From the NCBI RefSeq assembly GCF_000316665.1, contig NC_019678.1, positions 2,294,001 through 2,358,000 of the forward strand: 64,000 nucleotides of DNA, given 5' to 3'. The translations under genes were made by a program, and so were the position numbers. Shown in pieces: positions 46,722 through 56,630 of the stretch; position 1 is the first letter of the stretch, and each line of letters opens with the position of its first letter. Below the pieces are notes generated by a model. That model had not been told where the DNA came from. It worked only from the letters and a program-made list of their open reading frames with translations, and made no database searches. This stretch comes from Rivularia sp. PCC 7116. Its GTDB lineage: Bacteria > Cyanobacteriota > Cyanobacteriia > Cyanobacteriales > Nostocaceae.

Positions 46722-47846
46722 TCAACTCTTACCGTTTTTACCATTAGTTGATGTAGTAGTTGCTAAAACTTTTTTAATATTTTTAGCGTTAGCAATTCTT
46801 TCTTCTGCTAACTGTTTAGAAGCATCATCTGTGGTGATTTGCTGGTTTTCGGCTCGGTCAAATATATCAAGTAAAGTATTATAAATATTCCTTACTTGTC
46901 TAAAGGCTTTTTCTTCGTTGTAACCAATCATTTCGTTATAAACGTTGATTAATCCTCCAGCATTAATCACATAATCGGGAGCGTACAAAATACCTTTTTC
47001 AACAAGCATCATTCCATCTTGTTTTTCCTGACCAAGCTGATTGTTTGCAGCACCAGCGATTACTTTTGCTTTAATTTGAGGAATTGTCTGGGCATTAAGA
47101 GTCCCACCCAAAGCACAGGGAGAAAACACATCAACATCAAGCTGATAAATTTCTGAAGGTTCTACTACCGTAGCACCAAATAAATTTTTTATTTCTGCCG
47201 TTCTTTCGGGGTTAATATCAGTTACAAAAAGTTCTGCACCATTCTCATGTAAATGGCGGCAAAGATTTGTGCCAACATTTCCCAATCCCTGAACCGCTAC
47301 TTTTAATCCTTTTAAATCGGAAGTTTTTAAGCGAAACTCTACAGCCGCTTTTAAACCTAAAAATACTCCCCATCCGGTTACAGGTGCCGGACCACCAGAT
47401 TTTTCTTCTACACCTACAACATAATTAGTTTCTTTACTAATTTTGCGGACATCTTCCGGGGTCATATTGACATCTTGACCGGTAATAAAACGTCCGTTTA
47501 AGCTATTGACAAAACGCCCGTAGGCATATAAAAGTTCATCAGTTTTATGGGCGGGATTTCCTATAATTACCGCTTTACCTCCACCAACTGGAATGTTCGC
47601 ACAAGCAGCCTTATAAGTCATACCTCGACTCAAACGTAAAGCATCTTTTAATGCATCTGCTTCCGATACATAAGGCAGCATTCTTGTTGCCCCCATTGCC
47701 GGACCTAAACTTGTATCGTGAATTGCTATTATTGCTTTTATATCTGGGTCTTTACCATTGCAAAATAAGACTTGTTCGTGACCCATTTCCGTCACATTTT
47801 CAAAAAGATTCAAACTAAGAACTCCTGATAAATTAAATTCATGCAA
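46722..47846 (-). CDS. scyB: ScyB, tryptophan dehydrogenase
   Basis: 374 residues, Leu/Phe/Val dehydrogenase family. Catalytic Lys79 in RGMTYKAACANIPVGGGKA, NAD loop VQGLGNVGTNL. Oxidatively deaminates tryptophan to indole-3-pyruvate, the first scytonemin-specific step. Gene order with scyA and scyC confirms identity. Confidence 0.96.
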   Translation of the reverse strand: MHEFNLSGVLSLNLFENVTEMGHEQVLFCNGKDPDIKAIIAIHDTSLGPAMGATRMLPYVSEADALKDALRLSRGMTYKAACANIPVGGGKAVIIGNPAHKTDELLYAYGRFVNSLNGRFITGQDVNMTPEDVRKISKETNYVVGVEEKSGGPAPVTGWGVFLGLKAAVEFRLKTSDLKGLKVAVQGLGNVGTNLCRHLHENGAELFVTDINPERTAEIKNLFGATVVEPSEIYQLDVDVFSPCALGGTLNAQTIPQIKAKVIAGAANNQLGQEKQDGMMLVEKGILYAPDYVINAGGLINVYNEMIGYNEEKAFRQVRNIYNTLLDIFDRAENQQITTDDASKQLAEERIANAKNIKKVLATTTSTNGKNGKS

Positions 47847-48310
47847 TAAAAGTTATTTGTTAGTTGTTAGTGGATAGTGGTTAATAAGTAAGTGGATCAA
47901 ATTAAATATAAAACCTCACCCTGCCTCCGGCTTCCCTCTCCTTACTAAGGAGAGGGATTGAGAAGCCACTGCGTTGGGCGGGTTCCCCGACTTATAGCAA
48001 GTGGCGTGGTGAGGCTTTATCTTATATTTAATTATGCCTACCTACTTAGTGCAATACAGTTGCCGATAAATATTCTCTCTCCTTGCTTGTCTCAACAGAT
48101 CGATTTCTGAACTCAACCGTATTGGTTAATAGTGAGAGTATCTTCTTCCCCGGTTTCTAGAGAGCAAGATGCTCCCGCTACCCTGGATTAATTGAAATGA
48201 CTATATAATTTCTAAAAATTCTTAATACTCCTAACTACTTTCACCGCTCAGGTGTGGATCATCAACTAACCACTAACCACTATCAACTAACCACTATCAA
48301 CTAACGGGAC
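47847..48310. other. scyA-scyB intergenic region with repeats
   Basis: 464 bp inside the operon. Holds GTTAGTGG-type STRR at both ends, a palindromic element at 47918-48025 (CCTCACC..GGTGAGG with CTCTCCTTA/TAAGGAGAG), an AGAGAGCAAGATGCTCCC fragment at 48160-48177, and an inverted copy of the 32011-32035 unit at 48237-48266. No gene. Confidence 0.65.
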
Positions 48311-50161
48311 TTAGATATTCGGAAATGATGCTTGTACTTTTGGCTTTTGTTCGGAAGTGGATTTCACTCCTTGAGAAGCCAGACCTTTATTGCGCCCTTT
48401 GGAGGGAGCAGGTCTATCTGGGTCAATCAGAACATCGATTATTATTGGACCATTTGCTGCGATCGCTGTTTCTAAAGCTGCTGTAATTTCAGATTCTTTA
48501 GTCACGCGAATCCCTTTTGCTCCCATTCCCCGAGCAATCATTTCAAAATTAGTCTCGGGGATGATTGCATCTGCACCCGTCATTCCCAACATTTTCATAC
48601 CTTGATGGCACATGTTGTAACGAGCATCGTTGAGGACAATCCAAATAGCTGGAATCTGATATTTAACTGCCGTGCTGATTTCGTTATTCATCAACATGGC
48701 TCCGTCTCCAACAATGGCTACGGCTATTCCATCGCGAGCTTGAGCCGCACCGACTACACCAGTTACGGCATGTCCCATCGCGCCCACTCCAGTGCTGACT
48801 CGATAACGATTAGCTTGACTAAATCGCAATAGATTCGTTGACCAGGTGAACGAGTTGCCGCATTCAGCCATCACAACCGCATCGGTACCATCAACAATCA
48901 CCTTCTGAATTGCTTCCATCAAGATTTCTGGTCTAATTAAGGATTCAGAACCAGCTTCAACTGGAGAACGTTCCGGTTTTGGTAAAGATGAAGGTTGAGA
49001 TGCTTTTAATTGAGACTCAGATATTTCTTCGGCTTCCAATATATCTAGCAACTGCAAAACAAAGGCTTTGACATCAGACACAATTCCTATAGTTTCTGCA
49101 TGAGGATAAGCAACTCCCGGCACATTGGCATCTACATCGACATGGATGAAACCTTCGGATGGAACCATTTCTTGATTCCAAAAAGATGTCGGCTCGCTCA
49201 AACGACTTCCCAATACCAAAGTCCGGACGGGAGCCTGCTCCTGCATGTAAGTCATTACCGAACCGTGACCTCCCAAACCAGTTACCCCAATAAACTGAGG
49301 ATGGTTTTCTGGGAAAATCCCTTTACCACGAGGCGAACACATTACTGCCGCTCCGGTTTTTTCTGCCAACTGACGGATTTCTGAAGCTGCACCACGGGCA
49401 CCAAATCCCAACCAAATAGCAAAAGTTCCGCTTCTAAGCAACTTCGCTACATTCCCTACTACTTGTGCATCGGCAGTGACTAAAGAACAGCTAACGCCTT
49501 GTTCGGGTAGCTGAGTTTCATCCATCAGCATGTTCTGTACTGCCGTAGGGATAGTCAAATGAGCTACATACCCACCTGGTTGAGACATTCCTACAGCAAG
49601 TTTACGAAATATTTGCGGTAATTGAGCCGCAGATTCTACTGTGCTAGCATAATTAAACACCGTACCCGTAGTAAAAATACCACTACTAGGTAAGGTGTCG
49701 GTACTGGTTTCCTGAATTGCCCACCGTCCTCGCTGCGGTGCGGAGGTGCAAGCTGACAGCAAAATCACTTTTGCTCCTTCACCACGCGCAGCAAATAATC
49801 CGGTCAAAGCATTTGTTATACCAGGTCCTGCTGTGGTAAACACCACAGTAGGATTACCGCTAGCAAAATAACCTTCTGTAGCAGCAAACGCCGCTCCAGC
49901 TTCGTGACGAAAATTCAATACATCAATATCGCTATTAGATAAAGCCCCCCAGAGTGATGCCATAGCACCTCCGGAAACTCCATAGGCTGACTTTACTCCC
50001 AAATTTTCAAACATCTGGGCGACTGCATCAGCAACAGTCATATTTTCGTTACTTTCTTGTATAATTTCGCTTGCAGTCGCTTCTATGCAACTACCACTAA
50101 GAACTTCCTTACGATCATTTACATTATGAGGAGAAGCTCTTTTAGTCAAGTTTTGAACCAT
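48311..50161 (-). CDS. scyA: ScyA, ThDP-dependent acyloin synthase
   Basis: 616 residues, acetolactate-synthase family. Pyr-domain Glu in NFRHEAGAAFAATEG, PP-domain GDGAMLMNN followed by NDARYNMCHQG. Couples indole-3-pyruvate with p-hydroxyphenylpyruvate. First gene of the cluster; a 1.57-kb spacer separates it from the divergent regulators. The N-terminal 40 residues precede the conserved domain and look unstructured. Confidence 0.96.
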   Translation of the reverse strand: MVQNLTKRASPHNVNDRKEVLSGSCIEATASEIIQESNENMTVADAVAQMFENLGVKSAYGVSGGAMASLWGALSNSDIDVLNFRHEAGAAFAATEGYFASGNPTVVFTTAGPGITNALTGLFAARGEGAKVILLSACTSAPQRGRWAIQETSTDTLPSSGIFTTGTVFNYASTVESAAQLPQIFRKLAVGMSQPGGYVAHLTIPTAVQNMLMDETQLPEQGVSCSLVTADAQVVGNVAKLLRSGTFAIWLGFGARGAASEIRQLAEKTGAAVMCSPRGKGIFPENHPQFIGVTGLGGHGSVMTYMQEQAPVRTLVLGSRLSEPTSFWNQEMVPSEGFIHVDVDANVPGVAYPHAETIGIVSDVKAFVLQLLDILEAEEISESQLKASQPSSLPKPERSPVEAGSESLIRPEILMEAIQKVIVDGTDAVVMAECGNSFTWSTNLLRFSQANRYRVSTGVGAMGHAVTGVVGAAQARDGIAVAIVGDGAMLMNNEISTAVKYQIPAIWIVLNDARYNMCHQGMKMLGMTGADAIIPETNFEMIARGMGAKGIRVTKESEITAALETAIAANGPIIIDVLIDPDRPAPSKGRNKGLASQGVKSTSEQKPKVQASFPNI

Positions 50162-51729
50162 TATTTAATATACGCTCCCTGAACGAGGGTTGGGTGTACC
50201 TGAGTATTTACGACTTCTTGGATGCGCTTCTAATTACAACTAAAATTGTTGGCTATGCTTCTTTACTATTTCCTTATAACTTCACACCCAGCCATACAAA
50301 CACCGGGAATGGCTAATTACCACTTTTGCCGTCAGTAGAAAAATTTTAACTGGAGAAGCAAAACAACCAAGACTCTGTGTTTATAGAAACAAGCCTACAT
50401 AAATTTTATATGTTGCTGCAATGAAAAATCTTTTGATTACATTGTCTATTCTTTTGCTTTTCTTTACATTTTGAATTAACTATATAGCTACCCAAGTAAT
50501 TAAATTATCATTTCAAATAAGCATAGTTACCAGTCAGTACAGGCAGTAGAAGGCTTTTTTGCACTTAAATTCAGATCGGAATCCTATTTGAATCTTGCGA
50601 GGTATGCTGAGAATCAAACCTATGTACAGCAAGTTTTCAACTAAATTCTTTTTTCAAAAATCTGCGGAGGAGTCCTATCTCAATAATTGGTAATAGTAAA
50701 TAGCAGTCAAAATGAAATAAGGACTTACGCAAAGCGCCGGAGGAAGATAGCAATCCCAGCATTTCCCGAGACGAACCACACCCTGCGAATGAATACGTCG
50801 CTGTCGCTTCTAATTACGCAATTACCTTATTTTTATGTAAGTCCTATAAATTTATAAATAGATAAGCAAATATACTGATTCAGGGCAAACTACATTAGGG
50901 CTGAAAGTTACTTAATCTCCCAAGATAATACTAAATACTGATATTTGTTTATATATACCTTTAGATAGATGCATATATTTTTTAGAGGCATAATTACCCT
51001 TCGCAAGTATCTCTCATGACAGATGCTTTACAAGTAAATTTTATAGTTAAATTTTTAAAGAGATAATGAGAAAAAAAGTTAAGTTAAATGAAACAAACTG
51101 GTTAATATTTTCTCCTACAAGTAATAATTATCCGTAGATTTTCTTTTATATATTTTATATCTCGTAAGTGTATTCACACAAGCACAGCATCTTGTTAGTA
51201 TTATAGGATACAACTAATTCTTGATTAAGGCTATTAATAAAACTATAAATTAAGTCACTCAAATAGCAACTAAATCAATAGAGCAGATAATTAGTTTCAA
51301 CGGACATCTATTTATACATGCATCTAAAATAGTTTACTAAGTATTTTTATACTCTTCGATTGTTCTGTATGTTGGCTATTTTAAAGAACTGATTCAGTCA
51401 TTATCTAATTGATACTGCAAGCAAAATAGATACTTTTTAACAAATATTAGTAGTATTTATTACATAAACAATGACTTTGAGCCTTTTTAAGCGGCAAATA
51501 TAAATTTTTCTGTAAAGTTATATTAATTTTATTAATTTTTTGATAACTTAAATCTGGTGGAGGTAATTGCAACCTAGTTTGCAAAATAATTGTTTTATAG
51601 AGAGCTATAAGCAAAAATGCTTACCGAAACTGCTTTCATTGTGATTTGTTGCTTCCTAAGCTAGCAACTGAGCGTCAAATCGTTGAATTCTCAAGCCAAC
51701 TCAAGTAGCAAGTAGATTTTAATGACATT
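50162..51729. promoter_or_regulatory. long divergent control region between scyA and the sensor kinase
   Basis: 1568 bp, AT-rich, no credible gene or RNA identified. It must contain the scyA promoter and that of the histidine kinase gene. A stretch at 50598-50636 (GAGGTATGCTG and flanks) resembles 2164-2207 in the mobile element. No repeat was found close to either start. Confidence 0.6.
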
Positions 51730-53688
51730 ATGATTATTGAACCCAACTCTAAAATCGGGTTAGAACTCCAAGAGGAGTTAAAAGTAGCTCATATACTCGT
51801 AAATCACTGTAGAGACGCTGTCTTTTGCGTAGGGAAAGATGGTAATTTTCTTTATATGAATGATGCCACTTGTTCGCTTGTTGGATATTCACGAGAAGAG
51901 ATGCGTTCGTTAGGGTTAAGAGATATAGATGCTTACTGGGAGAAAGGAAAATGGCTACAGCAATGGCAGCGACTCAGGCAGCAAGGTTCGGTAAGCTTTG
52001 AAACTTGCTATCGAGACAAAGCGGGTGAGATTTTAGATGTTAATTTGACTTTGGTTTTAGAAAAATTAGAAAGCAAGCAAATATGTTGTGTATATGCTTA
52101 CAAAGTAACTGAAGAACAACAAAATTCCGAATTGCAGCAGCCAAAATCAGCTTCTCCTGATATAAGGAATGGTTTAGAGCAAGAAATTGTTGAGTATCAG
52201 AAAACAGATGATGACTTGAAAAGTTCTCTTTCTTTGCTGAGTAATACCTTAGAATCGACTGCAAATGGCATACTTGCGATAAACTTTGATGGAGAGATAC
52301 TTTATTACAACCAAAAATTTATGGATTTATGGCATTTGCCACCAGAAATTAGGTTATCAAGAAACTGTAGTAAAGCGAAAGGTTTTTTTGAAAGTCAGAT
52401 TGAAGATGTAGAAGTATTTCGTTCGCATATTTGGGAATTACCTGCAAAATCGGATTCTGAAACTTATAATCTGTTAAAATTGAAGGATGGTAGGATATTT
52501 GCACACTATTCAGAGCCTTATGTACTCAATGGCGACATTATTGGTAGAGTGTGGAGTATCTGGGATATTACAGAATCAAGGCGAACGGAGGAAGCATTAA
52601 AGCGAAATGAAGCGAGATTTCGTACTTTAGCTCAAAATACGGAAGCAGGTATTATTTTAGTTCATGATGATTATGTTTGTTACGCTAATCGAGCAGCAGA
52701 AATTCTAACCGGTTATTCAGTCAAAGAATTAACTCGTAACAATTTTAAATTTGAACAGCTAATTCAAACCAGACAACACAGACAGGTACGCAAACAAGAT
52801 GGAGCTCCAACTTGTCAGTACGAAGAAATGCAGATTCGCACAAAGCAAGGTTTTTCTCGCTGGTTAGCTTGTACTTTGGAGCGACTTGATGGAGTGCTTG
52901 ATTTTGCTGGTAAAGAAGTACAAATGATTACAGCAATTGATATTACCGATTATAAGCTAGCCGAATCGGAACTGCGACAAGCCTTAGAGCAAGCCAGAAG
53001 ATTGAGCGAACTCAGACAGCGATTTGTTTCGATGCTGTGTCATCAATTTCGGACTCCACTCAACGTAGTTTCTTTCTCTTCTGACTTACTCAGACGCAAT
53101 ATTCATCAGTGGAGTCAAGAGAAAAACCAATCTTATCTTGACTTAATTCAAGACGCTGTAGAACAAATAAGCGAATTACTTGATGAAATTCTGTTGTTTG
53201 GTAAAGCAGAAGCTGATACATTGAAATGCGAACCAAGACAACTGGATGTAAAGCAATATTGTCGAGATATCGTAGCACAGATTTATTTGGCTGGAGGAAA
53301 GCAGAAAGCAGTAAACTTCCAAAGCAAAGGTGAATGTTCGACTAGGAGCGTAGACCCTAAATTATTACATCATATTTTAACTAACTTACTTTCTAACGCC
53401 ATTAAATATTCCGTAGGTAGTAATCCAGTCACTTTAGAACTTATATGTAGAGAGGAGGATGTTATTTTTAACATCATAGATCGAGGAATAGGCATTCCAG
53501 CAGTAGATCAACAGCAAATATTTGAGCCATTTTATCGAGGTAGCAATATTGATAGTATACCCGGTACGGGACTCGGTTTATCGATTGTGAAAACTCTTGC
53601 AGATATACATGGATGTGAAATCTCGCTGTTAAGTGAAGTTGGCGCGGGAACTACTTTTACCTTGAAAGTGCCATCGTCTAAAGACTGA
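51730..53688 (+). CDS. PAS-containing sensor histidine kinase of the scytonemin locus
   Basis: 652 residues, no membrane segment, so a soluble sensor. Three PAS domains: about 20-130 (FLYMNDATCSLVGYSREEM), 170-285 (GEILYYNQKFMDLWHLPP) and 295-410 (YVCYANRAAEILTGYS). HisKA about 430-495 with phospho-His in CHQFRTPLNVVSF. HATPase about 535-650 with NLLSNAIKYS, DRGIGIP and GTGLGLSIV. Equivalent by position to the kinase next to scyA in Nostoc punctiforme that controls the cluster under UV-A; the signal is inferred. Confidence 0.92.
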   Translation: MIIEPNSKIGLELQEELKVAHILVNHCRDAVFCVGKDGNFLYMNDATCSLVGYSREEMRSLGLRDIDAYWEKGKWLQQWQRLRQQGSVSFETCYRDKAGEILDVNLTLVLEKLESKQICCVYAYKVTEEQQNSELQQPKSASPDIRNGLEQEIVEYQKTDDDLKSSLSLLSNTLESTANGILAINFDGEILYYNQKFMDLWHLPPEIRLSRNCSKAKGFFESQIEDVEVFRSHIWELPAKSDSETYNLLKLKDGRIFAHYSEPYVLNGDIIGRVWSIWDITESRRTEEALKRNEARFRTLAQNTEAGIILVHDDYVCYANRAAEILTGYSVKELTRNNFKFEQLIQTRQHRQVRKQDGAPTCQYEEMQIRTKQGFSRWLACTLERLDGVLDFAGKEVQMITAIDITDYKLAESELRQALEQARRLSELRQRFVSMLCHQFRTPLNVVSFSSDLLRRNIHQWSQEKNQSYLDLIQDAVEQISELLDEILLFGKAEADTLKCEPRQLDVKQYCRDIVAQIYLAGGKQKAVNFQSKGECSTRSVDPKLLHHILTNLLSNAIKYSVGSNPVTLELICREEDVIFNIIDRGIGIPAVDQQQIFEPFYRGSNIDSIPGTGLGLSIVKTLADIHGCEISLLSEVGAGTTFTLKVPSSKD

Positions 53689-53839
53689 ACTTTCGGCTCT
53701 TAGTGTTTCAAAAAAATCTTCAATTAGTCAATGATAATTATTGTATAGCTAATCAACTATATAACTAATATGTTTATACATTTTTAAATATCCTTATTTA
53801 CTCGGCGTAAAATTCCAAAACCCAACCTGTATAGCAATT

Positions 53840-54664
53840 ATGATGAACGCAGTCTCAAAAAAAATCCTAGTAATTGAAGATGATGCTCGTACCAGAAATA
53901 TGTATTTAGATGGGCTTGAGAATGAAGGCTTTGAGATGATAAGTGCGTCGAATGGTAGTACGGGAATCCAACAGGCTGTTACTAATTTACCAGATTTAGT
54001 AATTTGTGATATCTTAATGCCCGATATTGATGGTTTTACCGTTTTAAGAAAATTGCGTCAAAATCCCCTCACAGCTATTATTCCATTTATATTTTTGACA
54101 GGTAGAGGTAGCCAAGACGATTTTCGTAGAGGTATGGATTCTGGTGCTGATGATTATATAGCCAAACCCGCAACCGTCGAACAGTTGTTAAAAGCGATCG
54201 CAGCTAGACTGGAGAAAAAGCAAGCTTTCTTGAGTCATTGTTGTGCAAATTATGGTGTGTCTCTATCGGGAAACAAAGAAAATGCTTCATCAACCCAAGA
54301 AAAGTCGATTTTTCCTGTTGTTCCTCAGTTGAAAGAAGTTTTTGATTTTATTGAGGCTAATTATCAAAAGGGAATTACATTAAGCGATGTAGCTGAGGCT
54401 GTTGGTTATTCGGCTGCTTACTTAACGAATAGAGTCGCAAAAATAACCGGAGAAACCGTAAATAGTTGGATTGTTAAGCGTCGCATGGCAGCCGCACGTT
54501 CTTTACTTAAGAATACCAGTAAAAATATAGAAGAAATAGCTAGCAACGTCGGCTATCAAAATGCCTGTCATTTTTCTCGACAATTTCGACAGCATCATGA
54601 TATTCCTCCCCAAACCTGGAGAAAAAAGCATCAATTAATAGAACGTTATGCAGTAGAAGTATAA
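53840..54664 (+). CDS. REC-AraC response regulator
   Basis: 274 residues. Receiver domain 7-125 with acidic pocket EDD at 13-15, phospho-Asp57 in ICDILMPDIDG and Lys in DDYIAKP. C-terminal AraC HTH about 165-270 (SDVAEAVGYSAAYLTNRV, IEEIASNVGYQNACHFSRQF). Lies 151 bp after the sensor kinase, same strand; the expected direct activator of scyA and the divergent cluster. Confidence 0.93.
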   Translation: MMNAVSKKILVIEDDARTRNMYLDGLENEGFEMISASNGSTGIQQAVTNLPDLVICDILMPDIDGFTVLRKLRQNPLTAIIPFIFLTGRGSQDDFRRGMDSGADDYIAKPATVEQLLKAIAARLEKKQAFLSHCCANYGVSLSGNKENASSTQEKSIFPVVPQLKEVFDFIEANYQKGITLSDVAEAVGYSAAYLTNRVAKITGETVNSWIVKRRMAAARSLLKNTSKNIEEIASNVGYQNACHFSRQFRQHHDIPPQTWRKKHQLIERYAVEV

Positions 54665-55727
54665 AGTACACTCAGCAATAATTTAATCGCAAGTTAAAAG
54701 TACGCTAATTACAAGTTAAGTTAGTGAATATTTGCTGTAATATTGACGCATTTTGGGGTAAAGTGCACAAGTTCCTCATGGCAGACTATTTGGCTTTCAT
54801 CTAATTTTCTCTTATACTAATTCTTCTTTGTGACTTAGTATACAATATAATATTCTGACGAGCGTACATTACCGGGTGAGAATTCACAAAGGCTCTGCTT
54901 CTTTCTAGTTTACTGGAGGCAGAGCCTTCAATCATTGTTTACCGGTAACTTCTCTCCATCCCACAGGAGTAGTAGGTTGGGTTGAGCGATAGCGTTCATC
55001 GAAGATGTGACGAAGGCATAACCCAACAAACGGTTGATAATGTTGGGTTTCGTTCCTCAACCCAACCTACTATTGTTCTTAACTGAACCGTATTGCTTTA
55101 TATACTTGCATAATAAATTACCAGTACAGTCCGATTACGTACTTAATCATAACTTTATAAATAAGCCATTAAATTAAAGTATATTTGATTATTTTGTGGC
55201 GACAAAAGATATATGTTATACGTAAATATAGCAAATATTGATTAAAACTTAGATAATGAGAAATATTAACTTTTTAATATAAAGCAACAAATGTTTCATG
55301 ATTAATTTATTTTTATATTGAGTAATTTAAGTCGAAGAAATATATAGACGTTCAAATATTAATTGTTGATTATCTATATTAAGTGGGGTAACTATAAACA
55401 GCAGATTTTAACAACTTATTTTATATGAAACGTGTTTAATTAAATTAAATATTAACACTTTTATAGCAGTCAATAACTTCAATATTACTTATTCAACTGA
55501 TTTAAAAATGATTAATTTAGACGTTTTTTAGAGTTTATCAGAAATATATTTAATTTCATCATAATTTTATATATAAAAAACGATTAAGAGTATCAAAGTT
55601 ATCAATTTCATTGATAGCAAATTTAAAAAAATGAATTAAGATATATAAAATTCTTCACTAGACTAGTAGATTTGTAAAAATTAGCTAATCTTCTGAGTAA
55701 GTATACACACAATTAATTGAGGTAAAA
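54665..55727. other. 1.06-kb AT-rich intergenic region
   Basis: No gene seen. Contains the 54889-54930 GGCTCTGC hairpin, the MITE-like element at 54970-55072, and a very AT-rich stretch from about 55090 to the next start. Confidence 0.6.
54970..55072. mobile_element. MITE-like nested palindrome
   Basis: Perfect 16-bp arms AGTAGGTTGGGTTGAG (54971-54986) and CTCAACCCAACCTACT enclose a second perfect hairpin AACCCAACA/TGTTGGGTT. No coding capacity. Such AACCCAACCTAC palindromes are widespread in cyanobacteria. Confidence 0.65.
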
Positions 55728-56435
55728 ATGAATTCAAAAATGAAACGTTTGCAAGAAGTTATTATCACTGATTTATTGGGTAACTTACCCGCAATAGCTT
55801 TAGGACCAAAGTTAAGAAAGCTCATATACAAAAGTATATTTAAAGATATGGGTAAATCAGTTTATATACAAAATGGTGTTGAGTTACTTGGTGCCTATAA
55901 TATCGAAATTGGTGATGGAGTACATCTTTTTAAAGGAGTGCGTGTAGATGCTCTGGGAAATGAAAATAACAAAATTACTATAAAAGAAGGAGTTGCTATT
56001 GAGCGCAACGTAGATATTGGAGCTTTAGATAATACCCATATATATATTGATAAAGGTACATTTATTGGCGTTGGTGCTTCTGTTGCTGGGCCAGGAAATG
56101 TCAAAATTGGTAAACGCTGCTTAATTGCTGCTCGTTGTGGCATATTTGCAAACAATCATAAATATGCAGATCCATCTAGATATATTGCCGACCAAGGAGT
56201 TACTTGTCAAGGAATTACTATCGAAGATGATTGTTGGTTGGGACATGCCGTAACAGTAGTAGATGGAGTAACTATTGGCAAAGGTAGCGTAATTGGTGCC
56301 GGTGCGGTTGTAACTAAAGATATTCCTCCTTATTCAATAGCTGTTGGTACGCCAGCAAGAGTTATTAAAAGTCGTCTTCCTGAAGATTCTATTAATTCTA
56401 AAGACTTAGAAATCATCTCTGCTAATTCTGTATAA
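55728..56435 (+). CDS. left-handed beta-helix acyltransferase, copy 1
   Basis: 235 residues. Hexapeptide repeats from about 50 to 215 (IEIGDGVHLFKG, NVKIGKRCLIAARC), catalytic-type His in IFANNHKYADPSRYIADQG, then IEDDCWLGHAVTVVDGVTIGKGSVIGAG and the PPYSIAVGTPARV ending of sugar/antibiotic O-acetyltransferases. Probably acetylates an exopolysaccharide or glycan. Nearly collinear with the gene at 56623. Downstream of the scytonemin regulators on the same strand but after a 1-kb gap. Confidence 0.88.
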   Translation: MNSKMKRLQEVIITDLLGNLPAIALGPKLRKLIYKSIFKDMGKSVYIQNGVELLGAYNIEIGDGVHLFKGVRVDALGNENNKITIKEGVAIERNVDIGALDNTHIYIDKGTFIGVGASVAGPGNVKIGKRCLIAARCGIFANNHKYADPSRYIADQGVTCQGITIEDDCWLGHAVTVVDGVTIGKGSVIGAGAVVTKDIPPYSIAVGTPARVIKSRLPEDSINSKDLEIISANSV

Positions 56436-56444
56436 AGATATTTT

Positions 56445-56630
56445 ATGATGTCCAATATTGGGCAAAAATTTAGTATATCGGAGTCCAAGTATGGTCATGA
56501 ATTATCTTTATCATCATCAACTTGGCAATTAATTAATGCACCTGTTTTTCCAAACTTTGGTCTCAGATATTTGTGCAACAAAATTATCAATACCTTAAAC
56601 CTTTCGCCGAGTAAATATAATTATGAATAG
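56445..56630 (+). CDS. possible small protein between the acyltransferase genes
   Basis: 61 codons, not recognised. Starts ten bases after the first acyltransferase stop and overlaps the next ATG by eight bases, an arrangement that suggests coupling. Composition is ordinary (Ser-rich start, then Pro/Phe/Leu). Could equally be chance. Confidence 0.3.
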   Translation: MMSNIGQKFSISESKYGHELSLSSSTWQLINAPVFPNFGLRYLCNKIINTLNLSPSKYNYE

